Part shown: one piece after another, positions 37,685-47,988 of the stretch
Layout of the letters: each line of letters begins with the position of its first letter
How positions within the stretch are numbered: the first letter of the stretch is position 1
Origin: Alkalibacterium putridalgicola
GTDB taxonomy: Bacteria > Bacillota > Bacilli > Lactobacillales > Carnobacteriaceae_A
Reading direction: 5' to 3'
Length of the DNA: 64,000 bases
Assembly (NCBI RefSeq): GCF_900109825.1
Contig: NZ_FOBL01000003.1
Location: 51,154-115,153 of the forward strand
Translations under genes and position numbers: made by a program
Notes under the pieces: generated by a model
The model's database searches: none
What the model was told of the DNA's origin: nothing
The model's input: only the letters and a program-made list of their open reading frames with translations

Positions 37685-40600
37685 TTAGTTAGAAAATTTC
37701 TTTTTGTACACTGTCATTGCTGCACCAACAGCAGTTGAGAATGCGCCTAACAATAAATACAGATAAGTGTTTGTAGCAGTTTCAGGTAACTCTTCCCCGT
37801 CCTGGTCTTTGTCTTGATCGTCTTCGGCATCTTCACCGTCTTGACCATCCTGACCATCTTGACCGTCTTGACCGTCTTGACCATCCTGACCGTTTTCACC
37901 GTCTTGGTCTGGTAATTCTTCGCCCATAAGATCAATGATTCTACCTTCGATTTCAGGGTTTACGATACCACCAAGGTACTGGTCTTCAACCATATAGTCG
38001 ATCAACTGCTGCCAGTCTTCTTCACCGATATCTCTGACGCGGCCTTCTTCAAATGCCTGAGCAAATGTTTCATAGCCATCGCCGCCCTGACCGGTAAAGC
38101 CGTTTGTCGTTACGAGATACATTTCATCCATAGCGATTTCTGTCAGCTCACCATCTTGATCGATATACATTTCTACAATGCGGTCACCTGGTTCTCTTGT
38201 ACTGTCATAGTAGAATTTCATGCCAGATACATGCAGGAAGCCACCGTTTTCTTCAGGTGCCTGACGAACACTGTGTTCCATGATCTCTTTGATTTCCTGA
38301 CCAGAAAGTTCAGCTACAACTGGGTTATTACCAAATGGTAATACTGTCAGGACTTCACCGACTGTGATCGGTCCCTGATCGATACCGGCACGGATGCCGC
38401 CACCGTTCTGGAAGGCAATCACTGTTTCAGGGAATTTCTCCTGAGCTTTAGCAAGCATGGCATCAGTGATCAGGTTACCTAAACGTGTTTCGTCTGCACG
38501 AACACTCATTTCATCGCCTTCACCGAATCTTGGATTTTCTAACGCTTCAACAGCAACTGCGCCTGTTTCTTCGTTAGCGATCTCATCGACTCGTTCTTTG
38601 TACTCTGACAAAACGTTGAGTGCTTCTTCATCAGCTTCATATTCGCCAATATCCAGTAATTGTCCCATTTGTGAAAGAACAATACCATTTTCATCGAATT
38701 CAACTGTCAGTGTACCCAGATTATTTGCATACTGGCCGCCCTGAACGATAACTGTCGGTTCTTTTTCATTACCTTCATCATCGTGAGTGACTACAAACGG
38801 TTCGTCGATTTCAGAATGTGAGTGACCACCGACGATAATATCAATGCCGTCAACTTCCATAGCTACTCTCATATCATTGCCGACTTCTGGAGCTGTGTCG
38901 AAGCCTAAGTGGTTGACTGCCATGATTTTATTGATCCCTGCATCTTCGAATGCCTGAACAGCTTCTTCAGCTGCTTTAATGAAGTCTGTAAAGTCAACTT
39001 CCATTGGGCTTGAAATGTTTTCAGTGTCTTCTATTGTTACACCAAAGATACCGACTTTTTCCCCATTTATTTCTTGAACGATGCTGCTGTATATCAAGCC
39101 ATCTTCCGGATCATCTACAACGGATTCATTAGTTTCGAGCTCATTCATAAACGGATCTTGAGAGAAGTCGATGTTTGTTCCCAAGAACGGGAAGTTTGCT
39201 TCTTTTACAAATTCCGAAAGTGACTCATGACCATTTTCTTCAGCGCCCAAGTCAAATTCGTGGTTACCGAAAGTCATCACATCGATATCCATTAAGTTGA
39301 GTAAGGCAAGATCTGCCAGTCCTTTATACTCATTAAAGTATAAGGTTCCCGAGAAGACATCTCCCGCATGTACCAGCATAGAATCTGGATTCTCGCCACG
39401 GAATGCGTCGATTGCAGAAATCATGTAAGGATAGTTTTCTACGCGACCGTGTGTGTCATTCATGTGCATGACTGAGAATTCAAACGTGCCATCCTCATCA
39501 GGTAATTCTGCCCCTTCATTTAGATCATTGATTCTACCTTCAATTTCAGGATCAACGACGCCACCAAGGTATTCGTCTTCAACCATGTAGTCGATGAGCT
39601 GCTGCCAGTCTTCTTCACCGATATCTCTGACGCGGCCTTCTTCAAATGCCTGAGCAAATGTTTCAAAACCATCGCCGCCCTGACCGGTAAAACCGTTTGT
39701 CGTTACAAGATACATTTCATCCATGGCGATTTCTGTCAGTTCGCCATCTTTGTCGATGTACATTTCTACGATTCGGTCTCCAGCATCTCTTGCACTGTCA
39801 AAGTAGAATTCCATACCAGATACTTGCAGGAATCCACCATTTTCTGCTGGTGCCTGACGGACACTGTGTTCCATAATATCTTTGATTTCTTGTCCAGATA
39901 GTTCTGCGATCACAGGGTTATTACCGAATGGAAGAACTGTCAGGACTTCACCAACTGTGATTGGTCCTTCATTGATACCGGCACGGATGCCGCCACCGTT
40001 TTGAACAGCAATCACTGCTTCTGGGAATTTCTCCTGAGCTTTTGCAAGCATGGCGTCGGTAATCAAGTTACCTAAACGCGTTTCGTCTGCTCGAACACTC
40101 ATTTCATCGCCTTCACCATGTCTTGGATTTACTAATTCTGAAACAGCAACAGCGCCTGTTTTTTCGTTAGCAATTTCATCAACGCGGTCTTTATATTTCG
40201 CCAAAGCAACAAGTGCGTCTTCATCAGCTGGATATTCTCCTGTGTCTAACAATGCACCGGATTGAGCAATAACTTTTCCATCAGCATCAAATTCAACATT
40301 CAATGTGCCTAAGTTCCCGGCATACTGCCCACCTTGAACGATGACCGTCGGTTCTTTTTCGTTACCTTCATCGTCATGAGTGACAACATACGGTTCATCG
40401 AGTTCTGAATGTGAGTGACCACCGACAATAACGTCGATACCGTCCACTTCCATGGCTACTCTCATGTCGTTTCCGACTTCTGGAGCCGTGTCGAAGCCTA
40501 AGTGGTTGACTGCCATGATTTTATTAATGCCAGCATGTTCGAAAGACTGAACTGCAGCTTCAGCAGCATTTACGAAATCCGAGAATGAAACATCCCTAGG

Positions 40601-43600
40601 GCTTGAAATATTCTCAGTATCTTGAGTTACTAATCCAAAAATCCCAATTTTTTCGCCATTTATCTCTTTAACAATCGTTTCATAGATTTTACCATCTTCA
40701 GGATTTCCTTCTAACAGTTCATCTAGTTCAAAAGGTGCCATATATTTGTCTTCTGAGAAATCAACGTTTGTACCTAAGAATGGGAAGTTGGCTTTCTCTA
40801 CAAATTCAGCTAATGACTGATGACCATTTTCTTCATCACCCAAGTCAAATTCATGGTTACCGAATGTCATGACGTCAATATCCATCATGTTTAACAGTGC
40901 TAAGTCTGCCAGGCCTTTAAATTCATTGAAGTATAAGGTGCCTGAAAACACATCACCGGCATGAACAAGCATGGAGTCAGGGTTTTCCCCACGGAATTCT
41001 TCAATAGCTGTGAGCATGTTCGGATAATTTTCTACTCGGCCGTGCGTGTCATTCATATGCATGACTGAGAAGTCAAAGGTTTCACGTAAGTCGATTTGAG
41101 CGAGGACTGGTTCATGGTCACTTGCTCGACTGTGCATGTCAGTGAAATCAGCATTGACATGGATCATATCAATTTCAGCTGTATCAGCAATATTATTTGA
41201 CACCAGGATATGATCTAACACTTGTGAATTACCCTGATAAACGTAGCTGTAACGGTCACTTGCAGGTACTTTATTAGTCAGGTTAGTTAATGCATCCCCT
41301 GCGAGTATTTCCAGTGGTTCTGAGAATTCGAAGTCATTCATGTCACCGAGAACAACCACATTTTCATCTGGATTCTCTGCCAGTATTTCGTCTACAAACG
41401 AGTTGACTGACTGTGCTAACTGATTACGTTCGATTCTGCTGTCAAATTGTGGTGGCTGAACTTGACCATAATATGGATCATCTCCGCGTTTAGAGTTCAA
41501 ATGATTGGCAATAACAACAACACTCTCACCATTGAACTCAAATTCTGCAGCTAGAGGTTTTCTTGTCCCTTCAAAGTCTGATGGGTTGACACGACCTGGG
41601 TTGAGTGTTAATTCACCATCAACATAATCAACAGCTTCAGTTGCTCCACCTTTATCTTTTTCGATCAATGAAACGCGGTCTGGATTATATAAGAACCCTA
41701 CACGTATATTCCCACCAGGAGCTCCGCCATCTGCGTTGTATTCAGGATCAATGTTTGCATACGCGTATGTTGGTCCGCCTGCAGCTGAAATTTCATCAAT
41801 TAAGCGCTGGTAACTTGCATCTGCTACTGAAGAGTTTGAAGCCTCTTCACCATCATCATCCTGTACTTCTACGATACCGATGATATCTGGTTCATTCATA
41901 TCATTGACGAATGTGCTGGCAATTCTCTGAGCTTTTATATCTGAGGTTTCCTCAATATTTGCCGAGAAGTTCTCCACATTATAGGTAGCCACAGTTAACT
42001 TGGAGTCATTTTTAACAATGGATGTTGCTGAAGATGCCGCTTCGACTGAAACGTGAGCAGCTTTCATGTCTGCTAAATCTGAATAGATCTTGTAATTGCC
42101 AAATCCGTAGTTAACAACACCATCGATCGATTCAGTAAATTTGTCCCCAGTTTTAACGGCAAAATTTTCTGCATCATCATTTGGGTGAAGTTTGAACGGA
42201 ATCAGTCTGGAATCCGGTCCGTCTTCAGACAGACGAAGCCCGCCATTGACAGTTGTATTTGAAGGTGTGTAGTCTTCTGTGGCAACAAATAAATCCCCGT
42301 ATGCCTGCGGAGCAACAGCTCTTGAAGGCTGTACTTCTACACGCATACCTTCAATACTTTCCCAATAATCTAAAGAGTAGGCATCTGGATCAAAAACGTC
42401 TAGTGTTGTCCCGCCTTTGATTTCTCCAGGTAAATCACCAGATGTAACTTCTACAGAAGAAGGTAGTTCAACATCACTTTTAGTAATATCTACTATGCCG
42501 CCTTGATCATCTCTGGCATTTATTTGCGTTACAGGCAAGTCTGTTTCATCTTTATCACCGTAACCGTCTATATAATACTCAGATACTTCACCAGTGACTT
42601 CAACAAGATCACCAATTTTAACTCCGCTACTATTGTTGCCCGTATAAACAACGATACCTTCAGATGTGTTGTCATTGTCATCTGTCATGTCATCCGGTGT
42701 CTGCATATGGAAATAGTATGCATTGTTAAGCTCATATACATAAGTGACGACACCTTTTACGTTGTAAACATTTTCTCCATCCATTGGAGAATAATGTGCT
42801 TCGCCTTGAATCTCATGTATTTTATTTCCTTCAGTAATATCTACAACAGTGTAAGTGAATTCAGATAATTCGCTTTTTCTGTCGTCCACTACTGCAATTG
42901 CTTTAATAGTTTGATCATTTTCTAAAGTGATCGGTTCTGTATATACAGTACTTGATTCAGTTGGTTCAGAACCGTCTGTGGTGTAATAGATTGTTACACC
43001 AGAGGTGCGAGAGGACAGGGTGATCTCTGTATCCATTGGAACGTTTCCTGAATAATGGCTGGCAGTTACAGGAATAACAATGTTTGAGTCTTCTATGACA
43101 TCGTTAATGTCTCGAGGTATCAGCTGAACAGCATTATAATAAGAGACAATTCCGGTGATGGACTCATAAATCGTCCCAACTGTTAAACCAAGATTGCCAT
43201 TTTCATCTCTGATTGTGAATTCCGTTCCCGATTTATCCTTCGCAGTATAGTTCTTTCCATCTTCTGCTGTTATTTCGATATTTTCCATAATCGCTAATTC
43301 AGACTGATGGTCTTTAAGTTCAACGCCATCTAAAGGTACTGGTTTAGGAACTTCTGACCCTTCTACTTTATCCGCGACAGTTGGGTTTTTAATTTGTAGT
43401 AACCCATTAAACTCATCAAGGGCACCTTCAACAGTTATCTCATCGCCCAATTCGACATCTAATGAATCACCTGGGAATAATGCAATCGCACCTGTCTCGT
43501 CTTGAATTTGAACGGTACTGCTTAATTTTGCGGTCACTATACCTTTTGTTTTTACTTGCTCTTCTAGATTCTGTGCACGTGCATCTTCAATCGTCAGAAG

Positions 43601-44263
43601 ATCCAGTTCTTTCGGTTCCTCAGTGATTGGAGGTGTATCTATATCTCCTACTTCTCCAGTATATTCAATTGAAGATACACCCAGTAAAGCATCGGCCCCA
43701 TGATAGGTAGCTGTTTCACCGGTTACAATAATTTCTTTCCCAAAATTATTTATATCAGATTGAAGTCCAAATTTGGTTCTATTACCATCAACCAACTTAA
43801 TTGCCAATACATTGGCGACGTTATCTTCATTGGGATCATCAGCTATAGCCACACTGTAATCATCTATAAATTCACTAGTTACAAGTGAAGGGCCACTAGC
43901 TAAATGTCCGACAATATAACCTTTGACTGTAGCTTCAGTACCATCATTTTCTCTTGCTATTGCATCTGCTACTGAAATCGTCGCATCAGTTTCAACTGCC
44001 ATAAGCATAACTGATCCTGACTCAGCTGAAGATTCTTCGCCTGATTCCACTACTGGATCAGCGGCAGCCTCTTTGGATTCATCTGCTGTTCCTTCTGCAG
44101 TTTCATCCACTTTGCCTGCGTCTGGATCGACAACTTCAGTTGTTTTAGATTCTGTTTCTGTCTCAGCATACGCCGTTAACGGTGCAGCCGTCTGCGCAAA
44201 CGAACTTAACAGGAGCATTGTTGCCAGGGAAAAACTATATTTCTTTCGCCAATTGTTGTGCAT
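37685..44263 (-). CDS. sortase-anchored multidomain nuclease and double 5'-nucleotidase
   Basis: A 2192-residue cell-wall protein. Order: signal peptide (1-32, ending AQTAAPLTAYA), acidic linker, three OB-fold-like modules (about 80-395), a chitobiase C-terminal-like module (TIYYTTDGSEPTESS, about 430), a further OB/ExeM-like nuclease region (about 480-750), an endonuclease/exonuclease/phosphatase domain (about 757-1063, with TVATYNVENF, ANHLNSKRGD, LGDMNDF and SDHEPV), then two tandem 5'-nucleotidases (about 1067-1590 and 1595-2112). Each nucleotidase has NDTHGR, GNHEFDLG, GGHSHSE and QNGGGIRAG. A Gly-Gln-Asp repeat linker (about 2125-2150) leads to LPETA (from residue 2159), a membrane helix and KKKFSN. 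Together the activities would turn extracellular DNA or nucleotides into nucleosides and phosphate. Substrate range and role (phosphate scavenging or host adenosine signalling) are inference. Confidence 0.9.
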   Translation of the reverse strand: MHNNWRKKYSFSLATMLLLSSFAQTAAPLTAYAETETESKTTEVVDPDAGKVDETAEGTADESKEAAADPVVESGEESSAESGSVMLMAVETDATISVADAIARENDGTEATVKGYIVGHLASGPSLVTSEFIDDYSVAIADDPNEDNVANVLAIKLVDGNRTKFGLQSDINNFGKEIIVTGETATYHGADALLGVSSIEYTGEVGDIDTPPITEEPKELDLLTIEDARAQNLEEQVKTKGIVTAKLSSTVQIQDETGAIALFPGDSLDVELGDEITVEGALDEFNGLLQIKNPTVADKVEGSEVPKPVPLDGVELKDHQSELAIMENIEITAEDGKNYTAKDKSGTEFTIRDENGNLGLTVGTIYESITGIVSYYNAVQLIPRDINDVIEDSNIVIPVTASHYSGNVPMDTEITLSSRTSGVTIYYTTDGSEPTESSTVYTEPITLENDQTIKAIAVVDDRKSELSEFTYTVVDITEGNKIHEIQGEAHYSPMDGENVYNVKGVVTYVYELNNAYYFHMQTPDDMTDDNDNTSEGIVVYTGNNSSGVKIGDLVEVTGEVSEYYIDGYGDKDETDLPVTQINARDDQGGIVDITKSDVELPSSVEVTSGDLPGEIKGGTTLDVFDPDAYSLDYWESIEGMRVEVQPSRAVAPQAYGDLFVATEDYTPSNTTVNGGLRLSEDGPDSRLIPFKLHPNDDAENFAVKTGDKFTESIDGVVNYGFGNYKIYSDLADMKAAHVSVEAASSATSIVKNDSKLTVATYNVENFSANIEETSDIKAQRIASTFVNDMNEPDIIGIVEVQDDDGEEASNSSVADASYQRLIDEISAAGGPTYAYANIDPEYNADGGAPGGNIRVGFLYNPDRVSLIEKDKGGATEAVDYVDGELTLNPGRVNPSDFEGTRKPLAAEFEFNGESVVVIANHLNSKRGDDPYYGQVQPPQFDSRIERNQLAQSVNSFVDEILAENPDENVVVLGDMNDFEFSEPLEILAGDALTNLTNKVPASDRYSYVYQGNSQVLDHILVSNNIADTAEIDMIHVNADFTDMHSRASDHEPVLAQIDLRETFDFSVMHMNDTHGRVENYPNMLTAIEEFRGENPDSMLVHAGDVFSGTLYFNEFKGLADLALLNMMDIDVMTFGNHEFDLGDEENGHQSLAEFVEKANFPFLGTNVDFSEDKYMAPFELDELLEGNPEDGKIYETIVKEINGEKIGIFGLVTQDTENISSPRDVSFSDFVNAAEAAVQSFEHAGINKIMAVNHLGFDTAPEVGNDMRVAMEVDGIDVIVGGHSHSELDEPYVVTHDDEGNEKEPTVIVQGGQYAGNLGTLNVEFDADGKVIAQSGALLDTGEYPADEDALVALAKYKDRVDEIANEKTGAVAVSELVNPRHGEGDEMSVRADETRLGNLITDAMLAKAQEKFPEAVIAVQNGGGIRAGINEGPITVGEVLTVLPFGNNPVIAELSGQEIKDIMEHSVRQAPAENGGFLQVSGMEFYFDSARDAGDRIVEMYIDKDGELTEIAMDEMYLVTTNGFTGQGGDGFETFAQAFEEGRVRDIGEEDWQQLIDYMVEDEYLGGVVDPEIEGRINDLNEGAELPDEDGTFEFSVMHMNDTHGRVENYPYMISAIDAFRGENPDSMLVHAGDVFSGTLYFNEYKGLADLALLNLMDIDVMTFGNHEFDLGAEENGHESLSEFVKEANFPFLGTNIDFSQDPFMNELETNESVVDDPEDGLIYSSIVQEINGEKVGIFGVTIEDTENISSPMEVDFTDFIKAAEEAVQAFEDAGINKIMAVNHLGFDTAPEVGNDMRVAMEVDGIDIIVGGHSHSEIDEPFVVTHDDEGNEKEPTVIVQGGQYANNLGTLTVEFDENGIVLSQMGQLLDIGEYEADEEALNVLSEYKERVDEIANEETGAVAVEALENPRFGEGDEMSVRADETRLGNLITDAMLAKAQEKFPETVIAFQNGGGIRAGIDQGPITVGEVLTVLPFGNNPVVAELSGQEIKEIMEHSVRQAPEENGGFLHVSGMKFYYDSTREPGDRIVEMYIDQDGELTEIAMDEMYLVTTNGFTGQGGDGYETFAQAFEEGRVRDIGEEDWQQLIDYMVEDQYLGGIVNPEIEGRIIDLMGEELPDQDGENGQDGQDGQDGQDGQDGQDGEDAEDDQDKDQDGEELPETATNTYLYLLLGAFSTAVGAAMTVYKKKFSN

Positions 44264-44636
44264 TCAATTCTCTCCTTGTAAATATGTTTTACTCTATTTA
44301 TTTAATATGTAGCTGTGTTTCAGAGAATATCCCCCCTTGGATGTGTATTGACATAATAAATGTTTAGAGTTTGTAAAAGTAATAAAAGAAACACCTATGC
44401 AAGAGCTCTAAAAGATATTAGAGTACATCGGGAATCTTTTTTAGCGATTACATATGTTGGTTTATATTTTAAACTAATATAACTTCCAGTTATAATCGCT
44501 CGTATCTAATAGTTTAATCTACAGAAATAACAATGTCAACGCTTCCATTTAAATAAATAGTGTTATCCTATCCAAAACCCTATACTTTGGGCATCTTTTA
44601 CTGAAATAAATTTCTCAAAAGACTATTAACTGTAAA
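44264..44636. other. intergenic region upstream of the surface nuclease gene
   Basis: About 370 AT-rich bases that must hold the promoter of the long surface-protein gene. A ribosome site (AAGGAGAG) lies just upstream of the ATG at 44263. No operator, array or RNA family was identified; small scattered inverted repeats only. Confidence 0.5.
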
Positions 44637-44672
44637 CAAAAAAAGCCGAAAATAATGGTCGGCTTTTTTAAA
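44637..44672 (-). terminator. terminator of the dnaX-ybaB-recR-yaaL unit
   Basis: AAAAAGCCGA pairs with TCGGCTTTTTT around a 10-base loop; on the minus strand seven T follow, 10 bases after the yaaL stop. Confidence 0.92.
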
Positions 44673-44681
44673 AAACAATAT

Positions 44682-44909
44682 TCAGTTTAAAATATTTCCA
44701 TTTATCTTTCTGATCCGGGCTTCTTTGAACAGATAATAATAGGTTGCTTTCTGAAGTTTATAGTGAGCCTGCCACTCGGGTTGGTCGTCAACAGCCATCC
44801 CTTTTATTTTCTCGTAAGATTCAAATTGTTTTCTCTGTCTGCTTATCAGTTCCACTAATTTTTCATCATAGGAACGTTTTAATTTACTTGTTCTTTTAAA
44901 TAATGGCAT
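44682..44909 (-). CDS. yaaL: YaaL-like small protein (DUF2508)
   Basis: A 75-residue basic, helical protein resembling DUF2508/YaaL: LKRSYDEKLVELISRQRKQF, then YEKIKGMAVDDQPEWQAHYK and KATYYYLFKEARIRK. The function is unknown. Two adjacent ATG codons exist; the second is chosen because the AGGTGC site sits about 5 bases before it. It follows recR by 7 bases, the location of yaaL in Bacillus subtilis, which supports the assignment. Confidence 0.85.
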   Translation of the reverse strand: MPLFKRTSKLKRSYDEKLVELISRQRKQFESYEKIKGMAVDDQPEWQAHYKLQKATYYYLFKEARIRKINGNILN

Positions 44910-44916
44910 CATGCAC

Positions 44917-45513
44917 CTACATCTCTCTTCGACCTTCTACTGCTTTTAGCAGCGTGACTTCATCTGCATATTCGATATCACTGCCGACAGATAGCCCGTG
45001 AGCCAGACGGGTAACTTTGATGCCGGCAGGTTTGATCAGACGGGATAGATACATTGCTGTCGCTTCCCCTTCGGCCGTAGCATTCGTCGCAATGATCACT
45101 TCTTTTACTTCGTCTTTCTGCAGTCGTTTGATCAGAACGGGAATATTGATATCTTCCGGACCTGTGCCTTCGACTGGAGACAGCACACCATGCAGAACAT
45201 GATACAGTCCTTTGAAATCCTGCATTTTTTCCATGGCAATGACATCTTTCGGATGCTCCACAACTAAAATAACAGACTGATCACGATTTTTATCTTCACA
45301 GATATCACACGGGTCGTTCTGCGTCATATTCCCGCAGATCGAACAATACTGTAAATCCCGCTTCACACTGATCAAGGACTTTGCGAATCGTGTGACATCT
45401 TCTTCCTGCATATTGACCGTATAAAAAGCCAGGCGAGCAGCGGTTTTTTCGCCGATCCCCGGTAGTTTCATGTAACTCTCCATTAATTGTGCAATCGGTT
45501 CTGGATAATGCAT
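44917..45513 (-). CDS. recR: recombination mediator RecR
   Basis: Works with RecO to load RecA on single-stranded DNA. The 198 residues contain an N-terminal HhH segment ([16 protein letters not shown]), a C4 zinc finger with Cys57, Cys60, Cys69 and Cys72, a Toprim domain ([14 protein letters not shown], then [14 protein letters not shown]) and the C-terminal [19 protein letters not shown]. The start is the ATG of [10 protein letters not shown] with GAAAGGAAA 6-8 bases upstream; the ten-codon longer frame is not conserved in the family. Confidence 0.96.
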   Translation of the reverse strand: MHYPEPIAQLMESYMKLPGIGEKTAARLAFYTVNMQEEDVTRFAKSLISVKRDLQYCSICGNMTQNDPCDICEDKNRDQSVILVVEHPKDVIAMEKMQDFKGLYHVLHGVLSPVEGTGPEDINIPVLIKRLQKDEVKEVIIATNATAEGEATAMYLSRLIKPAGIKVTRLAHGLSVGSDIEYADEVTLLKAVEGRREM

Positions 45514-45532
45514 AACCGTTTCCTTTCTAAAA

Positions 45533-45560
45533 GAAAGCCTCAATCTCAGTTGAGGCTTTC
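45533..45560 (-). terminator. hairpin between ybaB and recR
   Basis: GAAAGCCTCAA pairs with TTGAGGCTTTC around a 6-base loop; on the minus strand TTCTTTT follows, directly before the recR ribosome site. It could be a weak terminator or attenuator that lowers recR output relative to dnaX and ybaB. Confidence 0.55.
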
Positions 45561-45576
45561 ACTCTTTTACTTATTC

Positions 45577-45894
45577 TTACATTCCAGGTATACCCAGACC
45601 TTTAGAATATTTCCCCATTACTTTTTCTGTTTCAGCATCGATTTTTCCTAGGGCATCATTAACAGCCAGCAAAACCAGATCTTCAATGATTTCTGCATCT
45701 TCCGGATCAACGATTTCTTCTTTGATCGATACTTTTTTACATTTCTTGTCACCGGTGAATGTGACGGTTACTAGATCGTCATTGGCAGTGCCCGTAAATT
45801 CTCTTTCATTCAAGGCTGCCTGATTCTGTTCCATTTCTTTCTGCATCTTCTGCATTTTTTTCATCATACCCTGCATATTTCCCATTCCACGCAT
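45577..45894 (-). CDS. ybaB: YbaB/EbfC family nucleoid-associated protein
   Basis: A 105-residue DNA-binding protein. The N-terminus is a Met/Gln-rich helix ([20 protein letters not shown]), followed by the conserved beta core [20 protein letters not shown] and a C-terminal helix with [20 protein letters not shown]. It forms a dimer that may help organise the nucleoid or aid RecR. It lies 22 bases after dnaX, the conserved order in most bacteria. Confidence 0.95.
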   Translation of the reverse strand: MRGMGNMQGMMKKMQKMQKEMEQNQAALNEREFTGTANDDLVTVTFTGDKKCKKVSIKEEIVDPEDAEIIEDLVLLAVNDALGKIDAETEKVMGKYSKGLGIPGM

Positions 45895-45916
45895 ATTTCA
45901 TCATCCTTTTCATTAT

Positions 45917-47662
45917 TTAGTCGTTTATGGTTACATTTTCTTTTCCGAAGAGATTCACTGCCTCACTTACGACAGCTTCCATTTCTTCGGACTCTTGCGT
46001 TACTTCCTCTTTCTCCTGTTCGTCGGTGTTTCCTTCCTGGCTGCCGCTCTTCATCTGATCGATGTAGGCTTGACGGACTTCCAGCCATTTGGCAGAAGGG
46101 ACTGTCGCCATATCGGCACGGTGACCGATAACTTTTTCCAGATAATCTCCGACCGCATCGATCAGGAAGGTATCACTGGCAGCTCTTTCACATAGAATAT
46201 CATAATCAAAGGTGACGACCAAACCGTTGGGACTTGCGGCCACTGGTTTAGACGTATTCATGATCGCTTTCTGACTGGTCGACAAAGCATTGATCAGGTC
46301 CGGCCAGACATCTTTCAGTTTCGCCAGATCCCCCCGCGTGGCATGTTCCAGGATACCAAATACTTGATGTGTGTTGACTTTGAATGCCGTCTGTCCTGAT
46401 TTTTTCCGGGTCGGCTGACGTTTCGGTGCAGCTGCGCCGTTATTATCTGAGCTGGTCTTCTGCATCTGTTCGATAGCTTTCTGCATCTGGTTCAGCTTGT
46501 TTTTTAGTGAACGGATCTCCTGGCTGTCACTGGTGTCTTTCTGCACAGTCGCTTGAGGTGCTGAAACGGTCGCTGCCTGAGGCGTAGCCTGTGCAAGACG
46601 CACGGTCGCGACTTCAAGATACACTTCTGCATGTGTCGAGGTCCGCATTTCCAGTTGAGTCTGATTCATGATACGGATGACATCATAGATTTTTTCCGGA
46701 TGTGCCCCTGCGATCAATTCTTTAAATGAATCATCCACTTTACTCATCTTGAGGAGCGTATCATCCTCGGTTTTCTGATAAATAAGGATATCCCGGGAAA
46801 ACAGAATGACATCCTCAACTAGACGGTTAGCGTCTTTCCCCTCCTGCATCATCTGATGAAGAAGACCAAGACCTTTTTCGGTGTCGTGATTCAATGCCGC
46901 AGTTAAATAATCGATCATCAGCTCCTGAGTGATACTGCCGGTGATCCGAAGCGTGTCATCCAGAGTGACTCGGCCATCTGAGAACGAAATGACTTGATCT
47001 AAGATACTCAAGGCATCACGCATACCGCCTTCGGCAGCTTTGGCAATGCTCATCAAGGCATCCGGATCAAATTCAACTTGTTTTTCGTTCAGGATATAAG
47101 TCATCCGCTTGATGATATCCTGAGGTGAAATCCGTCTGAAGTCAAAACGCTGTGTCCGGGAAATGATCGTCAGCGGTATTTTATGTGGTTCAGTCGTTGC
47201 CAGAATGAAGACGACATTCATCGGCGGTTCTTCCAGTGTTTTGAGCAGCGCATTGAAGGCCCCCATCGAGAGCATATGCACTTCATCGATGATATAGACC
47301 TTATACTCAGCCTCTGTCGGTGCATAGTTCGCTTTCTCTCTGATGTCACGGATCTCATCCACACCGTTGTTACTTGCTGCATCGATTTCTATAATATCTC
47401 CAAGTTTCCCCTGAGTGATCGACTGACACAAATCACACTCATTACACGGTTCCCCATCTACCGCATTCGGACAATTCATTGCTTTGGCAAAAATTTTAGC
47501 AGCACTTGTTTTTCCTGTTCCTCTAGGCCCGGAAAACAAGTATGCATGGCTGGTATTCCCATGACTTAATGCATTCCTTAAGGTCCGGGTTACAGCCTCC
47601 TGGCCCGCAACATCCTCAAATCGCTGGGGTCTCCAGACACGATATAACGCTTGATAGCTCAT
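45917..47662 (-). CDS. dnaX: DNA polymerase III gamma/tau subunit
   Basis: Clamp-loader ATPase of the replicative polymerase. The 581 residues have the Walker A GPRGTGKTS (45-53), a zinc module (CPNAVDGEPCNECDLC), Walker B IIDEVHML and sensor 1 ISRTQRF, then domain III. From about residue 370 a low-complexity Gln/Lys/Ala linker leads into the tau-specific C-terminal domain (TRGDLAKLKDVWPDLINAL). A GAGGGGA site precedes the ATG. No slippery frameshift site for gamma was checked beyond eye inspection. Confidence 0.96.
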   Translation of the reverse strand: MSYQALYRVWRPQRFEDVAGQEAVTRTLRNALSHGNTSHAYLFSGPRGTGKTSAAKIFAKAMNCPNAVDGEPCNECDLCQSITQGKLGDIIEIDAASNNGVDEIRDIREKANYAPTEAEYKVYIIDEVHMLSMGAFNALLKTLEEPPMNVVFILATTEPHKIPLTIISRTQRFDFRRISPQDIIKRMTYILNEKQVEFDPDALMSIAKAAEGGMRDALSILDQVISFSDGRVTLDDTLRITGSITQELMIDYLTAALNHDTEKGLGLLHQMMQEGKDANRLVEDVILFSRDILIYQKTEDDTLLKMSKVDDSFKELIAGAHPEKIYDVIRIMNQTQLEMRTSTHAEVYLEVATVRLAQATPQAATVSAPQATVQKDTSDSQEIRSLKNKLNQMQKAIEQMQKTSSDNNGAAAPKRQPTRKKSGQTAFKVNTHQVFGILEHATRGDLAKLKDVWPDLINALSTSQKAIMNTSKPVAASPNGLVVTFDYDILCERAASDTFLIDAVGDYLEKVIGHRADMATVPSAKWLEVRQAYIDQMKSGSQEGNTDEQEKEEVTQESEEMEAVVSEAVNLFGKENVTIND

Positions 47663-47988
47663 GTTTCCCCTCTTTTCTCACAAAATCGGTCTCTCTACTA
47701 TTATAGGTGAATTCCTGTCTAATTCAAAAACTTTTTATGAATTTTCTAGCCATTGAACAAACATAAACAATTTTTAAAACCCGGTCCCTATGCTGTGCTG
47801 ATACAGGATTTAAGTATTCAGTCACCAATCCTTCAGCTGATGGGAACGACCAATTCGGCAGTATCAACTTACATAAATACACGTTCTTTTATTTTCCCGT
47901 TTAAATCTGTTAAAATAACTTTAACTTGCCAGTGATTCGATTAAACTACATAAATGTCAATTTCTTTGGACGAAGGAGAAACTATGCC

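Noticed and set aside
37747..37935. Short basic repeat frame (MVKTVKTVK type) inside the surface protein gene
   Set aside because: It is a shadow of the 9-bp repeats coding for the GQD stalk.
47926..47988. 21-residue extension of the DUF368 protein
   Set aside because: No ribosome site and the extension reads through the promoter region; GAAGGAG lies before the inner ATG.
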